Shown in pieces: positions 1-7,580 of a DNA stretch of 14,853 nucleotides. The notes under the pieces are model-generated. The model made no database searches. It had not been told where the DNA came from and saw only the letters and a list, made by a program, of their open reading frames with translations. Source of the DNA: Funneliformis mosseae (lineage: Eukaryota; Glomeromycota; Glomeromycetes; Glomerales; Glomeraceae). Made by a program: the position numbers and the translations under genes. The stretch covers positions 1 through 14,853 of the forward strand of contig CAJVPP010002440.1 in NCBI GenBank assembly GCA_910592005.1. Reading direction: 5' to 3'. Within the stretch, counting starts at the first letter, position 1; every line of letters starts with the position of its first letter.

Positions 1-88
1 ATGACCGCAGTATGGTATCACAATTATATGACGAAAATTTTTTAAATCGCATTTATAAAGGTGTCCGGAAACTTTTGTCCACCCTCTG
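1..88. mobile_element. Terminal fragment of a Tc1/mariner-type DNA transposon (right end)
   Basis: Reading the minus strand from base 88 gives an end that begins CAGAGGGTGGACAAAAGTTT and continues TCCGGACACC, followed on the plus strand by TA at 89-90. Tc1/mariner elements insert at TA and commonly begin with CAG-type terminal inverted repeats, so this is read as one end of such an element, with its body lying to the left of the window. A second TA at 91-92 makes the exact target-site base uncertain by two positions. No transposase coding is visible in these 88 bases, so family assignment rests on the end sequence alone. A similar end, CAGACCCCCGCTAAAAGT, occurs at the other edge of the window. 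Confidence 0.6.
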
Positions 89-90
89 TA

Positions 91-1359
91 TAACAAAATG
101 TATGATTTTATAGGAAATCAAAATTACTAATTTAATATAAATTTTTTTGTTTAAGAAAAAGAATGAATATGGGTAAAATTTATTAATAAAATATATTGCT
201 TTATTTCTGTTATTTCATTTATTTATTTTTTTTTTAATCTGAAAATTAAATAAAATAAAATAAAAAATTGTGCTAGTATTTCTGCTTATTAACAAATTTA
301 CCTTAAATATAATATAAATAAAAGAAAATTAAATGAATTCTGACGATAATTGATTTGGTCCCAAATATAAAATATATTGCGCGCAATGCGTGATGCGTTC
401 AAACCTTTTTTATGTCACTGCTCTTGAGTTTAAACTCTGTCTCAAAAAAATAAAATAAATTTAATTTAACTGATTCTGTTGAGAATTTTAAAGTTCACAG
501 AAAATGATGAATTTATCAATACTGCTACCTCCATTCTGAATGGAATTTTCTAATTCAAGTTACTTAACAAAGAACATTGCAACTGAAGCAATGAATCAGT
601 AGTTATTTGTTAAATAGAAATTGTTTATATTACAATTGATTTAATAAATAAAATATATTTGGTTAAATTCAAATGGATGTAAAAGTAAAACTGTTGACGC
701 GGGAACAATCGTTGGGTTAAGCAGGTTATGTTAATTTAGACGGTCTTATTCATATATTTAAGTTTAAATTTCGTTAATATGATTTAATACTGAATATTAC
801 GCAGAAGTTTAGAGAGAATACGATCTTTATTTCTTTTTAATTATTTTATTTTCAGCTTAAATCTTTAAAACTTGAAATTTTTTTTAAGCGAGAAAAATTA
901 AGCTAGCCGAATTCAATAAGCAGATTTATAATTCTCCATTAACTAAATTTTTCTTAAAATATTCACGTGAATCAATAAAAAAATAAATAAATATAATTTA
1001 AGAAAAATTTAAAAATCCTGCTTTACAAAATTGATGAGAAATTACGAGATTTTCTCATCATAAATAAGAATTATGTTAATTTTATAAAGACTTATTTTAA
1101 TGTAACCTTTTCGAACTTCGAAATTCTCTGCCGATCGCATCTTAGGACTCGCCTGAAGCGCTAGTAAAATAGATATTTAAATAGTTATTCCAAAATAAAT
1201 AAATAAATATAAATATATATATGAGTTCAATAAACATAACAACTCCATAGATTTACTATCCATCAGTAAATATCGATCAATTACGTCTTGAAAATAACAT
1301 TTTTTTTTTGATTAGAATAATAAAATTTATAAATGATAGTATTTCAAAAAGAAATTAAA
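91..1359. other. AT-rich intergenic spacer, no convincing gene
   Basis: This stretch is low-complexity AT-rich DNA with stops in every frame. Two small patches stand out. Around 395-460 a pol III B-box-like string (GTTCAAACC) is followed 40 bp later by a CTCTGTCTC-poly(A)-like tail. Around 490-556 a short open frame reads like coding sequence (FTENDEFINTATSILNGIF then stop) but has no recognisable family. The final part, about 1200-1359, is the presumed 3' flank of the minus-strand gene that ends at 1360. Confidence 0.6.
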
Positions 1360-3309
1360 TTACCTTCTGTATGGATCAATGAATTTACATTCTATATTTC
1401 CTTCTGATATTTTTGTTTTATTTTCACAATCTTTACATTTACACTCAATAAATTTTATTTTAATTTTCTTACTGACCCGTTTTGAAAATATTAGTCCATA
1501 ATTATTTTCATTTTCTGAATATAAACTAATGTATTTTGGATTTTGATAACTTTCTCTATCGAACTTTTCAAGATCAATGAGCTGCTTCTTAAATGGAATA
1601 GTACCGAATTCTTTGTCATTATGAGAATTTGAAATCATAAGTGTATAAAAAGTAAAGTTGGGTAATTTAATACTACATTGATTATTTTTTAGACAATAAG
1701 AGAATATATTTACACCAATTTTATCGTTGTCTTGATATTTAAAAAAATGATGTCCAATGACAAGAGATTCAAATGAACGTTCCAATTTGCTTAACACCGG
1801 AATTCCCACGAAAATATTCATTGAATTTAAGTCACGTTCAATTTCTAATTTTAAAGTATGTGGATTATTTGAATCATAAAGTTTCTCTATTAATTGAACA
1901 TTAATATCTGAAAAGATGGTATTAAAATCCGTGTCATAACCTATAATCATTAATCCAATTTTCAACTTGAACTTTCTTCGAGTTTGAAAGGAGTACATGG
2001 ATTTTATTTGAATACGATGGATTAAAATTTTTGGTATTTCACCTGATGGATGAAGAATTTGACAATTAAAAACATTGTTGGAATTTTGAGTATCAATTAC
2101 TGTTGCGAAGATCCTACAATCAGGTTTATACTGAAAAATTTTTGAAACATTATACGGTAACGTTTTTGTTTCGTTAACCTTTCCATGTTTAAAGTGATGA
2201 TCTACAATATTTGAATAAAGAACTTTTTTTCCAATAATTTCATAGATTCGTTTACAAAACTCTTTAGGTAATAGCTTAAAAATATGGATAGGATTTCGAT
2301 ATTCTATACATTCCCAATTGTCATAATTTTTTAAGGATTCAATCCAAGTCTTTTCATTAAAATTTTCATCTTCAGGATGAATACCTCCAAGTAATCTCAT
2401 GTGATTTCGATTAAATTTATAAAATTCTGAAGTACTTTGTATTGTACTAGAATTAACTACGAACTTTGAAGGTTCCAACTTTATTTTAAATTCGCCATCT
2501 ATAGACTTTGTTACAGAGTTCTCTTCTGAGATTTCAACATCTTTAATATAAACTCTTCCACCCAAAACAACTTGAGTCGGAATGAATCGTCCATATTCTT
2601 CAATAATACTTATAAATTGTTCAGGATCATTTGAATTTATAGCTTTCTCTATCGTATCTGTAAATTCATCAGTTGGTTCTAAATCTTTGTCTTTGCTAAA
2701 TTCCAATAGTACTTTGCTAAATTCTGTATATTGATAAGTTGATTTAATTTCAGCATTAAAATTTTCAAAACGTGAGGATCCGACGGATAAACCTAACTTT
2801 ACAAAATTCATTATATCAATACCATCTGCTTCAACAAATAAATTAGTTTTCTTCATCCAGTCTTCTTTTGATTGAAATTTAAGTGTATCTTTTTTAAGTC
2901 CTTTAGCACCGAGCACCGTTAATATACAATTTTTCATTATAAATGCCTTTTTATTAGCTTTCTTAATCCCATCAAAAGTCATAGTACGCCCATAATCTAG
3001 TTCGAATTTTTCATTCAAAGTATTCCAACTAGGTCTTGAACTTTTAATCAAATATAAAGTATTTTGACTTTCTGAATTATCAATAATATCTTTTAAATCA
3101 AATGATTCTTCACAAACTATTTCAGAATAATCATTCATTTTTTGTGAATTTTTTTTTGAAAATGAAAACATATCATTAATGAGATTATAATTTTCAAGTT
3201 CTTTACGAATATCAGGCAACTTATCATTTAAATTTAACTTATGTAATTTAGAATTCTCTTCCATAGTCATAATAAATACGATTTCTTTATTGGAATCGGA
3301 AGTCATCAT
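1360..3309 (-). CDS. MACPF/perforin-like family protein, 649 aa, intronless
   Basis: A single uninterrupted reading frame of 649 codons runs on the minus strand, starting at the double Met of MMTSDSNKE. The start is supported because the neighbouring relic shows homology from about the same point. The best landmark is YGRFIPTQVVLGG at residues 239-251, preceded by a helix-like stretch. It resembles the core MACPF motif (Y-G-x-H/F ... LGG) of perforin-type pore-forming folds, so membrane or defence roles are possible but unproven. Other conserved blocks, shared with the relic, are EDWMKKTNL (149-157), WECIEYRNPIHIFKL (332-346) and GIPVL...SLVIGHHFF (502-523). The C-terminus has a small Cys cluster (C623, C625, C628, C641). 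I see no signal peptide or membrane helix. It is transcribed away from the relic at 3528 across a shared promoter region. The family may correspond to a Glomeromycotina-expanded protein group. The gene call is firm; the MACPF link is tentative. Confidence 0.8.
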   Translation of the reverse strand: MMTSDSNKEIVFIMTMEENSKLHKLNLNDKLPDIRKELENYNLINDMFSFSKKNSQKMNDYSEIVCEESFDLKDIIDNSESQNTLYLIKSSRPSWNTLNEKFELDYGRTMTFDGIKKANKKAFIMKNCILTVLGAKGLKKDTLKFQSKEDWMKKTNLFVEADGIDIMNFVKLGLSVGSSRFENFNAEIKSTYQYTEFSKVLLEFSKDKDLEPTDEFTDTIEKAINSNDPEQFISIIEEYGRFIPTQVVLGGRVYIKDVEISEENSVTKSIDGEFKIKLEPSKFVVNSSTIQSTSEFYKFNRNHMRLLGGIHPEDENFNEKTWIESLKNYDNWECIEYRNPIHIFKLLPKEFCKRIYEIIGKKVLYSNIVDHHFKHGKVNETKTLPYNVSKIFQYKPDCRIFATVIDTQNSNNVFNCQILHPSGEIPKILIHRIQIKSMYSFQTRRKFKLKIGLMIIGYDTDFNTIFSDINVQLIEKLYDSNNPHTLKLEIERDLNSMNIFVGIPVLSKLERSFESLVIGHHFFKYQDNDKIGVNIFSYCLKNNQCSIKLPNFTFYTLMISNSHNDKEFGTIPFKKQLIDLEKFDRESYQNPKYISLYSENENNYGLIFSKRVSKKIKIKFIECKCKDCENKTKISEGNIECKFIDPYRR

Positions 3310-3527
3310 TTTTTTTTAAAAAAAAAAAAAAAAAAAAATTAAAAAAGCGTTCGTGCTTATATTTTATGGTACAACATATAGGCGGGTTTTATGCAACTCA
3401 CACTATGAACTATTGTCGATCTTTAGCTGTGTTGAAATTTGTGTCATTGGTGTCACGGAAGGTCCAATATTTTTTTAAAGCAAAAAAAAATTAAAAAAAA
3501 ATAATTAAAAAATTTAATATTTTTAAA
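3310..3527. promoter_or_regulatory. Divergent intergenic region between MACPF-like gene and its decayed paralogue
   Basis: This 218-bp gap separates two head-to-head members of one family, so it should hold the promoter of the minus-strand gene and the dead promoter of the plus-strand relic. Next to the minus-strand start codon a run of nine T (3309-3317) is followed by 21 A (3318-3338), so the transcript leader would read a long U tract and then A9 just before AUG. The central part (about 3346-3470) is more mixed in composition, and both ends are AT homopolymer-rich. No TATA box is decisive. Confidence 0.4.
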
Positions 3528-4960
3528 ATGGACCTTGTAATATTTTCGTCATTACGATAACCTACGATAGTCAAATTAATTGAAAAGATAATTTATCAAA
3601 TATTCGTAAAATACTTGAACAAAAAAATGAAATGAACGATATATTATCATTTGCGCCAAAAATAAATAATGTATTAAATGAAATTTATTCATTGTACACT
3701 ATACTTGAGTGAAAAATTTAAACCATTATTTGAAATTTTTAAAAGAATTGCGTAAATTAGATTATAAATTTTGATGGAATTAAAACAGCTAAAAGGAGAG
3801 TATTTAAATGAAGGGATGTCGAAAAGGAAAAATGGGATATAACTCAAATGAAGATTGGATGATGAAAACAAATTTAATTTTTACCAATGTAGAGAATTTA
3901 GCAAAATTTGGAATAAAAGTTGGAATACAAAAAATAAAAAATTTGAAATTTGAAATCAATGCAACTTATCGTTACAAAGAATATCTTTGGAATTTAGTAA
4001 GTATTTTGGAACCAACGAAGGTGTATAATCTCTGGAAATGCCGAGGAATTTAAGCAGATACTGAGAATTTGGTCAATTTATTCCAAATGAAGTTAATTTA
4101 GGCGGGAGGACCTATTATGAGGGACATAAAGTTTTAAAGGAACATACTGAAGAAAATGCTATTAATGGAACTATAGATGTAAATGCTGGCCTTCAGAAAC
4201 AAAATAGGAAATGAAGCCATAGTTTCCAATGGAAACAATTCCTATCAACAAGAGTGTGCCAAATTAATTGGAGGGTCGCTACCTGATAGTCCTGAACATT
4301 TTGATGACTTAATCTTTAGACATTGGGATTGCATTGAATATAAAAATCCAATTAGCATTTTTCAACTTTAGATAAAATTTTATGTGAGCAAGTAATTAAA
4401 TTTTTAGGAAAAAGAATTCATTATTCAAAAATTGAGGACTATAAATGTAAATTTGAGAAACAGGGTGAACCGTTGATATATGAATTACGTAAAATATCAC
4501 TTCAAATTTAAAAATTATTCAAAACGTAGATGCTGATTGTAACTTTTTGCAACAGTTATTGATGCAAAGGTGTGAAAAAGGATACCTTTTAACTGTCAAA
4601 TCTTATGTCCGACAAAAGGCATTGTATTCAAGAAGATTTTAAAAACAAGATTGCCAATTGAAAATTAATTTTATTCTTACAGATTAAAAAGATTTTAATG
4701 CATGTTCGATTATAGAGTCTATGAATTTCTTAGATTTTTAAGATAATTCATTTATCGAAGAAGTTCCTTGTATTGGAATTCTTGTGCTAAAAAAATCGGA
4801 TCCTACGAATAATTCTCTCGTCATTGGACATCAATTTTTCAGAATTCAAGAAAAAAAAAATAAAATTGGACTATACACATTTGCTTACTATTTAAGAAAT
4901 AATGTCATGTTTATTTTCCTGATTTTACTTTATATATACTAGTTGTTTTATTATTATTAA
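3528..4960 (+). pseudogene. Decayed paralogue of the MACPF-like gene
   Basis: Broken frames on the plus strand match the 1360-3309 product in order. An ATG at 3528 opens a short frame that soon stops. A block like its residues 26-50 (NLSNIRKILEQKNEMNDILS) follows at about 3580-3655. Next come NEDWMMKTNL (about 3848), FGQFIPNEVNLGGRTYYEG (about 4064-4120, the MACPF-like core), HWDCIEYKNPISIFQL (about 4321-4368), a block like residues 348-392 (about 4372-4510), and CIGIPVLKK...NSLVIGHQFF (about 4769-4842). The last recognisable piece lies near 4900-4945. Several in-frame stops and at least four frame changes separate these blocks, and there is an internal stop after 4050. The middle part between the EDWM and MACPF-like blocks is shortened. 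Decay is far advanced, so it is not expected to make protein. It was probably once a full-length, intronless family member. Confidence 0.85.
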
Positions 4961-5003
4961 TAATTAATAGTATTTATTTAAATTTTTTATTTTATTTTTT
5001 TAG

Positions 5004-5140
5004 ACAAAAAACAAATGAATAAATTCTTGTGATGCAATATGCTGATGGAGGCGCCCTTCGAAATTATTTTAATGATAACTTTAAAAAAATTATCTTGGGA
5101 TGATAAAATAAGAAAGTCATTCCAAGTTGAAATGCAATAA
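5004..5140 (+). pseudogene. Protein kinase exon fragment (TKL type), frameshifted
   Basis: The block begins after an intron-like 3' end (T-rich tract then TAG at 5001-5003) and reads ILVMQYADGGALRNYFNDNF. One extra base near 5090 then shifts the frame to KKLSWDDKIRKSFQVEMQ and a TAA at 5138-5140. This matches the intact kinase at 7581-9761, where exon 3 begins TYRLVLEYADGGTLHKYL, so it corresponds to the hinge and alpha-D region of a TKL kinase. The position of the splice-like acceptor just ahead of the homologous exon border supports origin from a spliced kinase gene rather than from a processed copy. No glycine loop, HRD or DFG region is found on either side. Confidence 0.75.
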
Positions 5141-5492
5141 AAATCAAAATTTTGTTAAAAAATTCCCAGAGCCTGATTTTCCTAGCAAATTTCCCATATT
5201 ATGCGTATGAAATTTCTACGACGACTTTTAAATATAAATTACGCAGAGTTTAAACAAATTTCATTTTATAAAATGAAAGACAAATTTGAATTCCGGATCA
5301 GGAGATGGTTTAGACGTATAGTTATACTTATCGAATAAATAGAAAATTCACTTATATGGTTGCCATTATGATTTTAATTTCAAACTCAATAAATAAGATT
5401 ATTTAACTTTAATAATAAAATTCTTTTTTTAAAAACAAACAAAACAAACAAAAATTTTGATAAAATGTAACATAGAATAATAAAAACACGAA
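5141..5492. other. Intergenic sequence, nothing recognised
   Basis: No frame of useful length, repeat or known motif was found. The stretch ends in A-rich and T-rich homopolymer blocks at about 5430-5535. Confidence 0.5.
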
Positions 5493-5765
5493 TTAATATA
5501 CATGATTTTTTGTAACTTTATTTTTTTTAAAAAAAGTTGCAAAACTTCCGTGCTTTATGAAATAAATAAATTGGGAAGTAATAAGAAAGAAATGAAGAAT
5601 TAAAGAATTAAAGGTTAATGGTATAGTAATTGCATTTCCACTGGCTTCATTCACTTTGACCGATTCGAAGTGATTAGGACATCGACTCGATGAAAATTTT
5701 TGACCATTCGAATCTTCTAATAGTAGTGTGATGATTTTGAGCGCGGAAATCATGTGCACGCGCAC
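5493..5765 (-). other. Unrecognised 90-codon open frame, possibly repeat-derived
   Basis: An open frame on the minus strand starts MRVHMISALK and ends KNHVY. Its first 50 codons (5616-5765) are less AT-rich than the surroundings and have a protein-like mix (EDSNGQKFSSSRCPNHFES). The last 40 codons become hydrophobic and then Lys/Asn-rich, as expected of read-through into AT-rich DNA. I do not recognise a family. The start lies in a near-palindrome (CATGTGCACGCGCACATG, 5752-5769), suggesting that the frame is part of a repeat rather than a free-standing gene. It could also be one exon of an unannotated gene. Confidence 0.15.
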
Positions 5766-6436
5766 ATGACCGCACTATCAAAAAAAAAAAAAAAAAAATG
5801 GTCCGCTATTGCGCTCTTTCCATTACAATTTTTAGCATTTTCCGCACACATGTTTAGGTCTGAAAATCATGCCTGGTATCATGGGGAGTCGTTAGACCCT
5901 TTTCAGCCGTTGAGAATAGCAACTATAATTTTATAATCAAAAATCTTAATGTTTAAATTTTAATTCATGAAAAAGATATATAATTGCTAAAAATTTGTTT
6001 GAAATTTTGCGCTGAATTGACATTAATCAAATTTGAAACAGCGATTCAGTCATATTTGAAAATTCCAGAGTCGACTCTGCTTGGTTTTTGCGGAGTTAAC
6101 TCAGCCGTCGACTCCGGCTCCACCAATTTCGCGAAATCGGATTTTGATACATATAGATAGGTACATTGGTCGCTTCGTGAATCAAATTTGTGACTATACA
6201 TCGTGAAGCTTGTATATATATACCTACTTATTCTATCGTTACAATCCAGATTCGTGATATGGCATGGTAACTCACGTCCTTTGATCTCGATGAATCTTTG
6301 TATTTCTTTTTTTTCGCGAAGGACATAATCTTTTATATAAATGTCAACACCATTTCAGAAAAAAAGAAATGATGAGTTTTTTTTTTCAAATTTTAGATTC
6401 GTCGATTTTATTAAATTTGTAGAAAACAAACCTTCG
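5766..6436. repeat. Repeat-like block with GAGTC/GACTC palindromes
   Basis: This stretch is less AT-rich than its flanks and carries several inverted motifs. A perfect 12-bp palindrome AGAGTCGACTCT lies at 6067-6078. CGGAGT (6091-6096) pairs with ACTCCG (6111-6116), and GAGTTAACTC lies between them. At about 6150-6240 a region contains GATAGGTAC followed by weakly inverted TACCTACTTATTCTATC. At 5782-5799 there is an 18-base A tract. The arrangement looks like an assembly of old repeat copies. No complete element with clear ends could be drawn. Confidence 0.35.
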
Positions 6437-6554
6437 TTAATTAGGATTCATGGGCATACCGCAATTGACACATAATTGTATATGCGAATGAACACGACAA
6501 TATCAGTTACAAGGATTTCGTTCAATTTTTCGAGGTTTTCTACTAAAACCTTTG
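6437..6554 (-). other. Possible broken Cys/His-rich terminal exon
   Basis: On the minus strand a good 3' splice site (TTTCTTATCCAG) is followed by 38 codons starting KGFSRKPRKIERNPCN, then an in-frame TGA (6503-6505), then YCRVHSHIQLCVNCGMPMN and a final TAA (6437-6439). Spacing of four Cys with nearby His suggests a zinc-binding knuckle, and the basic KPRK stretch is exon-like. The internal TGA would mean that the exon is a relic (for example a former Trp codon) or that the reading is accidental. No matching upstream exon was found with confidence. Confidence 0.2.
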
Positions 6555-7305
6555 CTGGATAAGAAACACAGAGATAAGAAGTAATAATGTACCATTGAAA
6601 GAATTTAAATGAAAAATTTAAGACTGAAAGTATCTAATGTTTAAAGTTAGAACCTAAAAAAAATAAATAGCTCCTTTCGCTCATGCATTTTTTCATAAAA
6701 TAATTAAGAATTTCCTAATTTACTAGGTCGTAATTCCATGATACTACCATTAGACAATAATATAAATGATGATAACAGAAAAAATAAAATATTCGATGGC
6801 TACACTGAAGTGTTAAAAAAAAAAAATTAATAAAAAATTATTTAAAAAATAAAAAACCTTATCTATATAAATTGACCTGAAAGAAATTATCTAAAAAAAT
6901 AATATAATGAAAACATAAAATCAAAATATGAAAAGGAACCTATATAAAGAAAGGGACGTAAGATCCGGAAAGGAATCAAAATCGTTCGATCTGTGCGTCT
7001 GCTAAAAAAATTAAAAAACGACACGCTGATACTTGCGCAGACGATCCCAATTTTCTAAAGGAAAGGATTTTTTTAATTTTTATCATTTTATTCTGGATCT
7101 AACCAGATATAGGTTAGAATAATATTTTCGTAACCAAATTCCTTCATCATGGAAGCAAAAAAAAAAAAATACAAATTGGATCGTCAAAGTATAGACTATA
7201 AGAACGTCGGAAATGACTAAACCTCATCTAGAAACTAATCTTAAACCAAAATATTGAATTCGTGGTTAGTTCAATCAGCGCGATATAAGCTTTCATTCCT
7301 CTATG
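6555..7305. other. Intergenic region upstream of the kinase gene, no gene seen
   Basis: The stretch is AT-rich with stops in all frames. A short inverted CGTCTGC / GCAGACG pair lies at about 6994-7046, around an A-rich loop. A small minus-strand frame near 6720-6780 reads SNGSIMELRPSKLGNS before a stop but has no recognisable family. Confidence 0.45.
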
Positions 7306-7314
7306 TATAAAAAG
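7306..7314 (+). promoter_or_regulatory. Candidate TATA box for the kinase-Sel1 gene
   Basis: TATAAAAAG stands in a less AT-rich patch 267 bp before the start codon. Pyrimidine-rich tracts follow at 7416-7435 and 7484-7496, which is compatible with a leader of roughly 200 bases. In DNA this AT-rich such a match can arise by chance. Confidence 0.25.
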
Positions 7315-7580
7315 TTAGGGCCAATATTTTTCACCCGATCGCTCGTGTCCAAATTTGGGAATATAAATTAAAAAGGAAATACTTTGTCACACAACCAAAG
7401 CATTTTTATTTATAAATTTATTTTTTTTTTTTCCTTACATTTCAAACTTTCAAAATCGCACTTTTTCTCGCAGTGTTTATAGATTTTTTTTTTTTAAACT
7501 ATACTTATTTGTAAAAAACATTCATGTCAAATTCACAACGGATAAATATAATTTTTCCCCTCATTTCATTGTAATTTAAA

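Noticed and set aside
680..745. Possible tRNA around GACGCGGGAACAATCG
   Set aside because: No cloverleaf with matching acceptor stem and T-arm could be drawn.
3689..3871. Minus-strand 60-codon open frame
   Set aside because: It lies opposite the plus-strand MACPF-like relic and has no protein-like features of its own.
5762..5778. Similarity of ATGACCGCACTAT to ATGACCGCAGTAT at the window start
   Set aside because: The match is about 13 bases only and does not continue on either side, so a shared element cannot be claimed.
5754..5936. Plus-strand 60-codon open frame
   Set aside because: It runs through an 18-base A tract (Lys run) and repeat-like sequence, with no family resemblance and a start within a near-palindrome.
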